Position numbers and translations under genes: made by a program. Under the pieces are notes generated by a model, which saw nothing but the letters and a program-made list of their open reading frames with translations, was not told where the DNA came from and searched no databases. From the NCBI GenBank assembly GCA_023249095.1, contig JAHFDK010000017.1:1-52660 (forward strand): a stretch of DNA of 52,660 nt, read 5' to 3'. Shown in pieces: positions 1 through 8,197 of the stretch; within the stretch, counting starts at the first letter, position 1, and every line of letters starts with the position of its first letter. This stretch comes from Candidatus Rokuibacteriota bacterium (GTDB taxonomy: Bacteria; Methylomirabilota; Methylomirabilia; Rokubacteriales; CSP1-6).

Positions 1-1492
1 TGACGCTCCCGGGCTTCGGCACCACGCACGCGAGGGGCCGCTCGACCCACTTCGGGTGGGGCACCGCGATCACCGCCGCCTCGAGGACCTTCGGATGGGC
101 CATGATCATGTTCTCGACGTCCACACTCGAGACCCACTCGCCGCCGGACTTGATCAGGTCCTTGGTCCGGTCGGTGATCTGGACGTAGCCCTCGGCGTCG
201 ATCGTGGCGACGTCCCCGGTGCGGAACCAGCCGTCCGCCGTGAAGCGGTCCGCCGACTCGGCGTTGTCGTAGTAGGACGCCACGACCCAGGGGCCGCGCA
301 CCTGGAGCTCGCCCATGCCCACCCCGTCCCACGCCAGCTCCTTTCCGGAATCGTCCACGATGCGAGCATCGACGCCGACCGAGGGGTACCCGACGCGGGC
401 GAAGACGTCGTACTTCTTCTCCTCCGGCCAGTCGCCCATGTAGCTCTTGAGCCGGGTCACGGTCCCGAGCGGCGTCATCTCGGTCATGCCCCACGCGTGG
501 GACATCTGGACGCCGAAGTTCTTCGCGTACGCCTGCTGGAGGCTCTTGGGCGCCGCGGAGCCCCCGATCGCGATCGTCCGCAGCGACGAGATGTCGAAGC
601 CTTCTTTCTCGCAGAGCTCCTTGACGGCGATCCACACCGTCGGCACCGCTCCGGTAAATGTCACCTTCTCTGTCTGGATGAGCTGGCAGATGTCGCGCGG
701 CTGAGGGTTCGGGCCCGCGAAGATCTGATCGGCGCCCACCATGACCGCCGTGAAGGGCAGGCACCAGGAGTTGGCGTGGAACATCGGCACGATGTGCAGG
801 ATCCGGTCGTCCTCGGAAATCCCGAACTGGTCGGCCATCGCCTCGGCGAGGCAGTGGAGGAACATCGCGCGGTGGGTGTAGACGACGCCCTTGGGGTGGC
901 CCGTGGTGCCGGACGTGTAGCACATTCCCGCGGCGTCGGTCTCCTGGAGCTCGGGCCAGCCGCTCAGCGGCTCGGCGCCTGCCACCAGCGCCTCGTACGC
1001 GGCGTCCTCCGCGGAGGCGGCCGCGCCCGACGATCCGACGGCGCCCGTCCCATCGGGCATGACGACGATCCGCCGTACGGTCGGGAGCGCGTCGCGGAAG
1101 GCCCCCAGCAGCGGCAGGAGGCTCGCGTCGGCGAAGATGATCGAGTCACCGGCGTGATTGACGATGTACGTCAGATCGTGCGCCGAGAGCCGGATGTTGA
1201 GGGTGTGCAGGATCGCGCCGGAGAGCGGTACGGCCCAGTAGAGCTCGAGGTGGCGGTGACTGTTCCACGCGAAGGTCGCCACGCGGTCGCCCCTGCGGAC
1301 TCCGAGCGCCGCGAGGGCCCCGGCGAGTCGCATCGTGCGCTCGACGAACTCCCCGTACGTGTATCGGAAGAGCGGCCCGCCCGGCACGCGCGTGGCGATC
1401 GTCTTCCTGGCGAAGAGCCGCCGGCTCCGCTCGAAGAAGTGGGTGAGCGTGAGCGGGTAGCTCATCATGAGGTTGTCGAAACGCGCGTTCAC
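1..1492 (-). CDS. FadD-type acyl-CoA synthetase (partial, C-terminus beyond window)
   Basis: This is an ATP-dependent medium/long-chain fatty acid:CoA ligase that makes acyl-AMP and then acyl-CoA. About 497 residues are present and the C-terminal lid domain runs off the window edge. The ANL signature P-loop YTSGTTGHPKGVVYTHR lies near residue 190. Further along are GGSAAPKS, the HAWGMTEMTPLG adenine-binding motif, GWFRTGDVA and the hinge region DRTKDLIKSGGEWVSS. The GTG start at 1492 is preferred over the ATG pair at 1468/1465. It has GGGAGG nine bases upstream and overlaps the stop of the upstream FGE-like gene as GTGA. The family call is secure; chain-length preference cannot be read from the sequence. 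Confidence 0.93.
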   Translation of the reverse strand, partial: MNARFDNLMMSYPLTLTHFFERSRRLFARKTIATRVPGGPLFRYTYGEFVERTMRLAGALAALGVRRGDRVATFAWNSHRHLELYWAVPLSGAILHTLNIRLSAHDLTYIVNHAGDSIIFADASLLPLLGAFRDALPTVRRIVVMPDGTGAVGSSGAAASAEDAAYEALVAGAEPLSGWPELQETDAAGMCYTSGTTGHPKGVVYTHRAMFLHCLAEAMADQFGISEDDRILHIVPMFHANSWCLPFTAVMVGADQIFAGPNPQPRDICQLIQTEKVTFTGAVPTVWIAVKELCEKEGFDISSLRTIAIGGSAAPKSLQQAYAKNFGVQMSHAWGMTEMTPLGTVTRLKSYMGDWPEEKKYDVFARVGYPSVGVDARIVDDSGKELAWDGVGMGELQVRGPWVVASYYDNAESADRFTADGWFRTGDVATIDAEGYVQITDRTKDLIKSGGEWVSSVDVENMIMAHPKVLEAAVIAVPHPKWVERPLACVVPKPGSV

Positions 1493-2322
1493 CGTGATCG
1501 CCCTCCCGGAGCCACCTCTCCCAGATCCTCCGACGTGGCGCAGCGAAAGCCTACGAAGTGGTGACCGGCAGCCGCGCCGCGTCGATCGTAGGAGCGCCGC
1601 CGGGTCACGCCGAGCGACTCGGCCGGGTCGTCGTGGCTCGCTCCCCGGACGACCACGCGGCCGGTCGCGCCGGTGTACGGCTCGCGGCCGTCGTCGGTTC
1701 TATAAGGATAGGGGCGGAGCGCGGTCGACGTCCACTCTCGCAGGTTGCCGAGCATGTCCTCGACGCGATAGGGGCTGGCGCCGGCGGGCCGGCTCGTGGA
1801 GTCCGTCGCGTTGTAGGCGCGTCCAAAGACCGCAAGCTGGGGCGTCGGCGCTGCGAAGCCCCAGGGGTAGGGCCGCTCATCGTCGCCGCGTGCGGCCTTC
1901 TCCCACTCCGCTTCGGTGGGCAGGCGCCTCCCCGTCCAGGTGCAGTAATCCCGGGCGCCGAACCACGAGACCTCGGCCACGGGGTGGCGCTCGAATCCCG
2001 GATCGGCGATCCAGCGTCCCTGGGACCGGTGGATGCGCGCGTCCGTGTCGTCCTCGTCGTAGCGCCGGTCGGAGCCGGGCGGCCTGGGGCCGGTCGCGTT
2101 CAGGAACAGGGCGAACTCGGCGTTCGTCACCTTGTGCCGCTCGATCCAGAAGTCGCGGACGTAGACCCGATGGCGCGGCGCCTCGTCGGGCGCCCCGTCG
2201 TCGCGCCCCATCCAGAAGGCCCCGACCTGGATCAGCATGATGCCGTCCGCCCCGGCGGCCGCCGGGATGGCAAGGAGATTGGCGGCCAGAAGGCTCACGA
2301 CCAGGCGGCCCACGAGGATCAT
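1489..2322 (-). CDS. Secreted SUMF1/FGE-fold (formylglycine-generating-like) protein without active-site cysteines
   Basis: This 277-residue protein starts at the ATG at 2322, with a clear signal peptide (hydrophobic core LVVSLLAANLLAIPAAA). The FGE-sulfatase fold motifs follow: GAFWMGRDD, the KVTNAEFALFLN block, PVAEVSWFGARDYC, RRLPTEAEWEKAARG, LGNLREWTS and the C-terminal VGFRCAT. True formylglycine-generating enzymes carry two cysteines in the segment before GFRC. Here that segment reads RGASHDDPAESLGVTRRRS and has none, so sulfatase activation is unlikely. An exported binding or scaffold role is an inference. Its stop overlaps the start of the acyl-CoA ligase. Only 17 bases separate it from the divergent aldolase gene. 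Confidence 0.85.
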   Translation of the reverse strand: MILVGRLVVSLLAANLLAIPAAAGADGIMLIQVGAFWMGRDDGAPDEAPRHRVYVRDFWIERHKVTNAEFALFLNATGPRPPGSDRRYDEDDTDARIHRSQGRWIADPGFERHPVAEVSWFGARDYCTWTGRRLPTEAEWEKAARGDDERPYPWGFAAPTPQLAVFGRAYNATDSTSRPAGASPYRVEDMLGNLREWTSTALRPYPYRTDDGREPYTGATGRVVVRGASHDDPAESLGVTRRRSYDRRGAAAGHHFVGFRCATSEDLGEVAPGGRSR

Positions 2323-2339
2323 GGTATCGTGAGTCCGGC

Positions 2340-4400
2340 ATGCGCTCTCGCTGGAACGACGCCGAGGCGAGCCGGCTCCACGGCCTCGACCTCCTCGTCT
2401 ACGCGTCGCGCCTGGTCGGCGCCGAGACCTCACTAGTGGTCTGGGGCGGCGGCAACACTTCGATCAAGACACGCGAGCGCGACCACCGCGGCCGGGAGAT
2501 CGCCGTGCTCCGGGTCAAGGGGAGCGGCTCCGACCTCAAGTCCGTCCAGCGACGAGACTTCCCCGGCGTGCGCATGGACGACATTGCAGCGCTCCTGGGC
2601 CGCGACGAGATGAGCGACGAGGAAATGGTGAGCTACCTCGCCCACGCGCTGCAGGAGCCCGGCGGCGTGCGCCCGTCGATCGAGACCCTGCTGCACGGCT
2701 TCCTCTCGGCCCCCGCGGTCGTCCACACCCACGCGGACGCCGTCGTGTCGCTGACGAACAACGACCGCGCCTATGACGTGATCCAGGGCGTCTACGGAAA
2801 GGACGTCATCTCGCTCGCGTATCGCCGACCCGGGTTCCGCATCTCGCGGGACGTGGCCGACGCGATCGCCGATCGCCCCGAGGCGAAAGCCCTCCTCCTC
2901 GAGCGTCACGGCACGATCACCTGGGGAGCGACCGTCCGGGAAGCGTACGCGGCCACGATCGAGCTGATCACCCGCGCCGAGGAAGCCATCACCGAGCGAA
3001 AGAGGGGCCGTCTCGTCTTCGGGGGCGCCCGCGTGCCCGTGCTCGAGCGGCCGGCGCGGCGCGAGACGGCGCTGGCGGTGGCGCCGCGCCTGCGCGGCCT
3101 GTTGAGCCGCCGGCACCGGGTCATCGTGACCTTCGATGACTCGCCCGGCGTGACGGCATTCGTCTCCTCGTCGGACGCGCCGCGTGTCTCGCAGATCGGG
3201 CCGGCCACCCCGGATCACACAGTCTACGCCAAGCGGCTCCCATGCTTCGTGGCCGCCAGCGGCTCCGAGGCGGGCGCGGCCCTCCTGGAGACGATCGAGC
3301 GGTCCGTCGAGCGCTTCGTCGTCGACTACACGCGCTACTTCGAGGAGAACCGGTTCGAGGGCGCGCAGCTGCTCGACCCGTTCCCGCGCGTCGTGCTGGT
3401 CCCGGGGCTCGGGATGTTCACGGCGGGGAAAGACCGGCGCACCGCCGGCATCGTCAGTGACATCTACCACCACACGATCGACGTGCTCGGCAACGCGGGG
3501 GCCTTCGGCGACTACGTCTCGCTTTCCCCGAAGGACGCCTTCGGCGTCGAGTACTGGCCGCTCGAGCTCTACAAGCTCACGCTGGCGCCGCCGGAGAAGG
3601 AGTTGGCGCGCCGGATCGCGCTGGTCACTGGCGGCGGCTCCGGCATCGGGCGAGCCGTCGCGCGGCGCCTGGCCGCCGAGGGTGCTCACGTCGTCGTGGG
3701 CGATATCGACGCCGCGAGCGCACAAGAAACCGCCGATGGGATCGTGGCGGCCGTCGGGGCCGGCCGGGCGCTCGGCCTCGAGATGGACGTGACGCGTGAG
3801 GCGTCGGTGCGGGCGGCGTTCGAGGAGGCCGTGCTCGCCTACGGCGGGCTCGATCTCCTCGTGTCGAACGCGGGCATCGCGCACTCGTCGCCGGTGGTCC
3901 GCCTCGAGCTCGCCGACTGGGAGCGCTCGTTCGCGGTCAATGCCACCGGCCACTTCATCGTCGCCCGCGAGGCCATGCGTCTCCTCATCGCGCAGGGACT
4001 CGGCGGCGCGCTCGTCTTCGTCGCGACCAAGAACGTGATGTCGCCGGGCAAGGACTTCGCCGCATACTCGGCGGCGAAGGCGGCCGAGGCTCAGCTCGCC
4101 AAGGTGCTGGCTCTGGAAGGCGCGCCCCACGGAATACGCTCGAACATCGTGAACCCGGATGCCGTTTTCCAGGACTCGAAGCTCTGGTCGGACGAGGTCC
4201 GACGCGAGCGCGCAGCGGCCCAGGGGATCGGTGTGGACCAGCTCGAGGACTTCTACCGCAAGCGCAACCTGCTGGGCGTGGGCATTCATCCCGAAGACGT
4301 CGCGGAGGCCGTGCTCTTCCTGGCCTCGGACCGGTCCTCGAAGACCACCGGCTGCACGCTGACCGTGGACGGCGGCGTGCGGGACGCGTTCCCGCGGTGA
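2340..4400 (+). CDS. Bifunctional class II aldolase / short-chain dehydrogenase
   Basis: This 686-residue fusion resembles the rhamnulose-1-phosphate aldolase/alcohol dehydrogenase family. Residues 1 to about 400 form a class II aldolase/adducin domain, with zinc-ligand motif HTHADA near residue 128 and a later histidine in LERHGTITWG. The C-terminal SDR has TGGGSGIG near residue 430, the SNAG motif and YSAAK near residue 574. The position normally held by the catalytic Ser is Thr (ATKN), 13 residues before the Tyr. The family cleaves a sugar phosphate to dihydroxyacetone phosphate plus lactaldehyde and oxidises the aldehyde. No kinase or isomerase is nearby, so the sugar is unknown. A TATCGT -10-like box lies nine bases before the ATG. 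Confidence 0.9.
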   Translation: MRSRWNDAEASRLHGLDLLVYASRLVGAETSLVVWGGGNTSIKTRERDHRGREIAVLRVKGSGSDLKSVQRRDFPGVRMDDIAALLGRDEMSDEEMVSYLAHALQEPGGVRPSIETLLHGFLSAPAVVHTHADAVVSLTNNDRAYDVIQGVYGKDVISLAYRRPGFRISRDVADAIADRPEAKALLLERHGTITWGATVREAYAATIELITRAEEAITERKRGRLVFGGARVPVLERPARRETALAVAPRLRGLLSRRHRVIVTFDDSPGVTAFVSSSDAPRVSQIGPATPDHTVYAKRLPCFVAASGSEAGAALLETIERSVERFVVDYTRYFEENRFEGAQLLDPFPRVVLVPGLGMFTAGKDRRTAGIVSDIYHHTIDVLGNAGAFGDYVSLSPKDAFGVEYWPLELYKLTLAPPEKELARRIALVTGGGSGIGRAVARRLAAEGAHVVVGDIDAASAQETADGIVAAVGAGRALGLEMDVTREASVRAAFEEAVLAYGGLDLLVSNAGIAHSSPVVRLELADWERSFAVNATGHFIVAREAMRLLIAQGLGGALVFVATKNVMSPGKDFAAYSAAKAAEAQLAKVLALEGAPHGIRSNIVNPDAVFQDSKLWSDEVRRERAAAQGIGVDQLEDFYRKRNLLGVGIHPEDVAEAVLFLASDRSSKTTGCTLTVDGGVRDAFPR

Positions 4401-4404
4401 CGGC

Positions 4405-5322
4405 ATGATCGGCTTCGGCGCCCAGCTCTCGCTGCATCCGCCGAGCGAGCAGTTCGAGCTCGTCCAGCGCCTGGAAGCCATCGGATACGACTCGGTGTGG
4501 ACGGGCGATCACGTGTCGTTCCACAACCCCATCTACGAGTCCTTGACGCTGCTCGCGTCCTACGTGCCCATCACGCACCGGATCAAGCTGGGCGTCGCCG
4601 TCTATCTGCTGGCGCTCCGCGCCCCGGCGGTGGCGGCCAAGATGGCGGCCACCCTCGACGTGCTCTCGGGCGGCCGGCTCGTCTTCGGCGTCGGTGTCGG
4701 CGGCGAGAACCCGAAAGAGTTCACGCTCTGCGGCGTGCCCCACAAGGAACGCGGGGCGCGCGTGAACGAAGGCATCGACGTCGTGCGCACGCTCTGGCGT
4801 GACACGCCGGCCACGTTCAACGGCCGGTTCACGCGATTCGAAGCGGTCTCGATCGATCCCAAGCCCATCCAGCAGCTTCCGCCGATCTGGATCGGCGGCC
4901 GCTCCGACGCGGCGCTGGCGCGTGCAGGCCGGCAGGGCGACGGCTGGGTGTCGTACGTCGTGCAGCCGGACCGCTACGCGCAGAGCCTCGACAAGATCCG
5001 GGCCGCGGCGGCCGGCGCCGGCCGCTCGCTGGCCGGGTTCACGGCAGCGCACCTCGTCTTCATCACGGTGGGGCGAGACTTTGAAGCCGCGCAACGATCG
5101 TGGGTGAGTGTCCTCAGCAAGCGTTACGCGCAGGACTTCGAGCCGCTCGCGAAGCGGTACGGTGTCATCGGCACGCCCGAGCAGTGCGCGGAGCAGCTCG
5201 AGCGGTTCCGCGCGGCCGGCTGCAACTACTTCCTCATGAGCGCGATCGGCGACCCCCGTGACGAGCGCGCGCAGCTCGAGACGATCGCCGCCGAGATTCT
5301 CCCGCGCTTCAGGACGCCCTGA
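4405..5322 (+). CDS. LLM-class (luciferase-like) flavin/F420-dependent oxidoreductase
   Basis: The product is a 305-residue TIM-barrel oxidoreductase of the bacterial luciferase/F420-dependent family. Typical blocks are visible: YDSVWTGDHV at the end of strand 2, the KLGVAVYLLALRAP segment, LDVLSGGRLVFGVGVGG and PPIWIGGRSDAALARAG. These proteins use reduced FMN or F420 to oxidise diverse substrates; the substrate cannot be deduced. It begins four bases after the aldolase/SDR stop, so the two are probably co-transcribed. Confidence 0.9.
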   Translation: MIGFGAQLSLHPPSEQFELVQRLEAIGYDSVWTGDHVSFHNPIYESLTLLASYVPITHRIKLGVAVYLLALRAPAVAAKMAATLDVLSGGRLVFGVGVGGENPKEFTLCGVPHKERGARVNEGIDVVRTLWRDTPATFNGRFTRFEAVSIDPKPIQQLPPIWIGGRSDAALARAGRQGDGWVSYVVQPDRYAQSLDKIRAAAAGAGRSLAGFTAAHLVFITVGRDFEAAQRSWVSVLSKRYAQDFEPLAKRYGVIGTPEQCAEQLERFRAAGCNYFLMSAIGDPRDERAQLETIAAEILPRFRTP

Positions 5323-5341
5323 GAAGCGGGCGGACGTCGAT

Positions 5342-5422
5342 ATGGCCGACCTGACGGGCGGGCAACTGGTGCTCGACCCCGAGGCCTACCGGAAGAGCGG
5401 CCAGGTTTCGATGGCCATCTGA
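5342..5422 (+). pseudogene. 26-codon ORF, possibly an internally deleted TPP-enzyme remnant
   Basis: This short ORF runs ATG to TGA between the LLM oxidoreductase and a glycosyltransferase. Its first residues, MADLTGGQLV, match the usual opening of acetolactate-synthase-like thiamine-pyrophosphate enzymes. Its last residues, AYRKSGQVSMAI, look like a C-terminal tail of such a protein. One reading is that a large in-frame deletion joined the two ends. Alternatively it is a chance ORF or a tiny functional peptide. The Shine-Dalgarno sequence is weak. The family link comes from recognising the N-terminus and has not been tested. Confidence 0.3.
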
Positions 5423-5429
5423 CCGCCGC

Positions 5430-6446
5430 GTGAAGATCACGTTCCTGTGTCCGCACCTTCGCATCGCCGGAGGAGTGCGTGCCATTCTCACCTACGCGGA
5501 TCGGCTCGCGGCCGGCGGGCACCGCGTCGACGTGGTGGTGCCGGCCAAGGGACGGGGCCGGGCATTCTGGCGGTCTCTCAGGGGTGCCGGGCCCGACTGG
5601 CTCTCCGGCTTCCAGGCGCGCATCGTCTGGGTGGACCGCTGGCGGGCGGACACGCTGCCGGACGGCGACGCGGTCCTCGCGACGGCGTGGCAGTCGGCGG
5701 CCGCGGTCGCGGCCGCGCCGGCGCGGTGCGGGCGGAAGTTCTACCTCGTGCAGCACTACGAGAGCCTCTACCATGGCGAAGCGGCGGCGGTGGACGCGAC
5801 GTACCGGCTGCCGCTCCGGAAGATCGTCATCTCGACGTGGCTCCGCGACATCATGCGCGAGCGGTTCGGCATCGAGGCGGAGATTCTCGTGACCCCGGTC
5901 GACCTCGCCCTGTTCCGCGCGGTTCCGGTCACGGTCGAGACGTCGCGGCCTCGCGTGCTGATGCTCCACCACGAGTACGCGTGGAAGGGGACCGCCGACG
6001 GCTTCGAGGCTGTCGCGCGCGTGAAGGCACACCACCCGCAGCTCCATCTCGTGGGCTTCGGCGTCACGGCGCCGCGGGCGTCCTCGGCCTACGACGAGTT
6101 TCACGCGAACCCCCCGCAGGGCCGGCTCGCGTCCCTCTACAGCGGCTGCGAGATCTACCTCTGTCCCTCGTGGGACGAGGGGCTCGGGATGCCTCCGATG
6201 GAGGCGATGGCGTGCGGCGTCGCGCTCGTCACCTACGACAACGGCGGTTGCCGCGACTACGCGCGTGACGGCGAGACGGCGCTCGTCGCCCGGCGACGAG
6301 ACGTCACCGATCTTGCGGCGAAGCTCGAGCGTCTCGCCAGCGATCCCGATCTGCGCTCGCGCATCGCCGCGACGGGCTCGGCGTTCGTCAGGAACGCGTT
6401 CGAATGGGGGCGTGCCGTGCGGCGCATGGAGGAGATTCTCCGTTGA
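5430..6446 (+). CDS. Glycosyltransferase family 4 (GT-B)
   Basis: This 338-residue GT-B glycosyltransferase probably transfers a sugar from a nucleotide-sugar donor to a surface glycan or lipid acceptor. The N-terminal Rossmann half opens with FLCPHLRIAGGVRAIL, and the HHEYAWKGTADGFEA segment starts the donor domain. The donor-binding EX7E motif lies in SWDEGLGMPPMEAMACG near residue 245. The GTG at 5430 is used, eight bases after the stop of the short upstream ORF. Its stop overlaps the methyltransferase start as TGATG. The acceptor is unknown. Confidence 0.88.
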   Translation: MKITFLCPHLRIAGGVRAILTYADRLAAGGHRVDVVVPAKGRGRAFWRSLRGAGPDWLSGFQARIVWVDRWRADTLPDGDAVLATAWQSAAAVAAAPARCGRKFYLVQHYESLYHGEAAAVDATYRLPLRKIVISTWLRDIMRERFGIEAEILVTPVDLALFRAVPVTVETSRPRVLMLHHEYAWKGTADGFEAVARVKAHHPQLHLVGFGVTAPRASSAYDEFHANPPQGRLASLYSGCEIYLCPSWDEGLGMPPMEAMACGVALVTYDNGGCRDYARDGETALVARRRDVTDLAAKLERLASDPDLRSRIAATGSAFVRNAFEWGRAVRRMEEILR

Positions 6447-7468
6447 TGGGGATGCTTCCGACCGTCGACGCACCGTGTGCCGTCTGCGGCGGTGGCGACG
6501 CGGACCCGGTCTGGGCGACGCCGGACCGCGCCTTCGCCGTTCCGGGCCACTACACCGTCGTCCGTTGTCGCGGCTGCGGGTTTCTCTACCAGCGTCCGCG
6601 AGTGCGCGACGAGCATCTGGCGGCGTGTTATCCCGACCACTACCCGCGTCATCAGGAGCCGTCGCCCCGCGTGCCGTTCAAGGGGTCGGCGGCTCGCCGC
6701 CGGGCCGTGCGGTACGCGCTCGCGAACGGACTGGGCTACCACGCATTCCACGACGATCACGTCTCCGTCGCGACGAGGCTCAGAGCGCGACGGGTGCTCC
6801 GGCGGCTCCGATGGAGCTGCCCGCCCTGGATCGGGACAGGCCGCTATCTCGATGTCGGGTGCGGTTCGGGCGCGGCGCTGGCCGTCGCGCAGGCACTCGG
6901 CTGGCGGATTACGGGAATCGAGACGGACGAGGCGGCGGCGGCGATCGCGCGACGCTTCACCGACGAGCTCCACGTCGGCGACGTGCTGACGGCGCCGTTC
7001 ACTTCGGCCCGCTTCGACGTGGTCACGGCCTTCCACGTTCTCGAGCACGTGCCGGATCCGGTGGCGGTTACCCGCCGCATGCTCGACTGGCTGGCGCCCG
7101 GCGGGCTCCTGATCGTCGAGGTACCGAACGCCGGCGGGCTCGGCGCGGCGCTCTTCGGCCGGGCGTGGTCCGGTCTCGAGCTGCCGCGCCATCTGTCGCA
7201 CTTCACGCCAGCGACGCTCGAGCTGGTGCTTGGGAAAGCGGGCGGCCGGATCGTCTGGTGCTGGCACCAGGCGAAGCCGCGCTCGTACTTGTGGAGTCTA
7301 TCGGCGCTCCTTCGCGATCGCGGCTGGAACACGCTTGCGAAGTTGACCGAATCGCGGCCGGTCTACGGCGCGCTGAAGCTCGGGCTGGAGGTGTTGCTCC
7401 CGCTCGCGCGCCTGGCACGGCGGGGAGAGGCGATCAGGGTTGGCGTCGTCAGGAATCGCCCGACGTAG
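6446..7468 (+). CDS. Class I SAM-dependent methyltransferase with N-terminal zinc ribbon
   Basis: This protein of 340 residues is translated from the ATG that overlaps the preceding stop. The N-terminus has a two-pair cysteine ribbon (CAVCGG and CRGCGF). The SAM-binding motif I, YLDVGCGSGAALAVA, starts near residue 134. FHVLEHVPDPV and the GGLLIVEVPNAGG strand follow, typical of Methyltransf_23-like enzymes in polysaccharide clusters. Coupling to the GT4 gene suggests methylation of a sugar residue or glycan terminus. That role is inferred from context. Confidence 0.88.
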   Translation: MGMLPTVDAPCAVCGGGDADPVWATPDRAFAVPGHYTVVRCRGCGFLYQRPRVRDEHLAACYPDHYPRHQEPSPRVPFKGSAARRRAVRYALANGLGYHAFHDDHVSVATRLRARRVLRRLRWSCPPWIGTGRYLDVGCGSGAALAVAQALGWRITGIETDEAAAAIARRFTDELHVGDVLTAPFTSARFDVVTAFHVLEHVPDPVAVTRRMLDWLAPGGLLIVEVPNAGGLGAALFGRAWSGLELPRHLSHFTPATLELVLGKAGGRIVWCWHQAKPRSYLWSLSALLRDRGWNTLAKLTESRPVYGALKLGLEVLLPLARLARRGEAIRVGVVRNRPT

Positions 7469-7658
7469 CGAAGGCGGAGGGTGAGTCGAGCCCGGCGGCC
7501 AGGTTGGCGAGCTGCCGCTCGAGGTCGGCCAGACGCTTCGCCAGGCGGTCACGCTCCTCGCGGAGCGACTGCGTCGCCGACGCTATGTGTTCCGCGAGAC
7601 GGCGCTCCCGGTCGGCCCGCTGTCGCGTGTCCCGCGTATCGGTGGGGACGGTGTCCAT
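7449..7658 (-). CDS. Small charged coiled-coil protein, unknown function
   Basis: This 69-residue ORF starts at the ATG at 7658. Apart from a short polar head, it is a strongly heptad-like Arg/Glu/Leu helix (EERDRLAKRLADLERQL). No family is recognised. It converges on the methyltransferase gene and overlaps its last 20 bases. No strong Shine-Dalgarno is visible. A longer version starting upstream is possible but adds an Arg/Ser-rich, implausible leader. Confidence 0.42.
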   Translation of the reverse strand: MDTVPTDTRDTRQRADRERRLAEHIASATQSLREERDRLAKRLADLERQLANLAAGLDSPSAFATSGDS

Positions 7659-7801
7659 GGCTGCTACCGGTCGCAGCAAGAGCGATGCCGAGCGACGAAG
7701 TCTTTCACGCCGCGAGCTTCCAAAACCGGAAAGCCGCACGCTGACACCTCCGACATTCGAGCTCGGTCAAGCTGACACGCCGGAACCCGCCTGGAGCCGC
7801 G

Positions 7802-7810
7802 TGCTAGAAT
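7802..7810 (+). promoter_or_regulatory. Extended -10 promoter element for the FmdB-like gene
   Basis: TGCTAGAAT is an extended -10 (TGn plus TAGAAT). It ends nine bases before the ATG at 7820, so the transcript would be leaderless or nearly so. There is no convincing -35 hexamer at the normal spacing. Confidence 0.4.
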
Positions 7811-7819
7811 CGGCGCGGG

Positions 7820-8197
7820 ATGCCGATCTACGAATACGAGTGCCACGACTGTCACAGGCGGGTCAGCCTCCTCGTGCTGCGGCCCTCGGCGGCGGCTTCG
7901 CCGACGTGTCCCCGCTGCGGCGGCTCGGCGCTCTCCCGCCTGATGTCGCGCTTTGCGACGGTGAAGTCGGAAGAAGCCCGGCTCGACGCCCTCACTGACT
8001 CATCCAGCCTCGGGGATCTCGACGAGAACAACCCGGCGAGCGTTGCCCGGTTCATGAAGAAGATGGGCCGGGAGTTCGGGGACGACCTCGGCGACGACTT
8101 CGAGTCCGCCATGGACGAAGCGATGGAGGAGGGCGAGGCCGCCGGAGAGGGGGAGGCCGAATCCACCGGTCCCTCTGACGCATCCGACGATCTGTGA
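7820..8197 (+). CDS. FmdB-family zinc-ribbon protein with acidic tail
   Basis: The protein is 125 residues long. The FmdB/CxxC zinc-ribbon start MPIYEYECHDC has cysteines at 8, 11, 30 and 33. A linker and a very acidic C-terminal half rich in Glu, Asp, Gly and Ser follow. FmdB-type ribbons are named after a putative regulator of amidase genes but their biochemical role is poorly known. It is the first gene of a three-gene unit with the acetyltransferase and glycosyltransferase. Its TGA overlaps the GTG of the next gene. Confidence 0.85.
   Translation: MPIYEYECHDCHRRVSLLVLRPSAAASPTCPRCGGSALSRLMSRFATVKSEEARLDALTDSSSLGDLDENNPASVARFMKKMGREFGDDLGDDFESAMDEAMEEGEAAGEGEAESTGPSDASDDL

Noticed and set aside
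56..1564. Long open frame on the plus strand opposite the acyl-CoA ligase
   Set aside because: It is antisense to a gene with full ANL motifs. The translation is Arg/Gly/His-rich with no family features, a common shadow in GC-rich DNA.
2433..4481. Long open frame on the minus strand opposite the aldolase/SDR
   Set aside because: This is an antisense shadow. Composition is dominated by Arg, Glu, Asp and Val, and no domain is recognisable.
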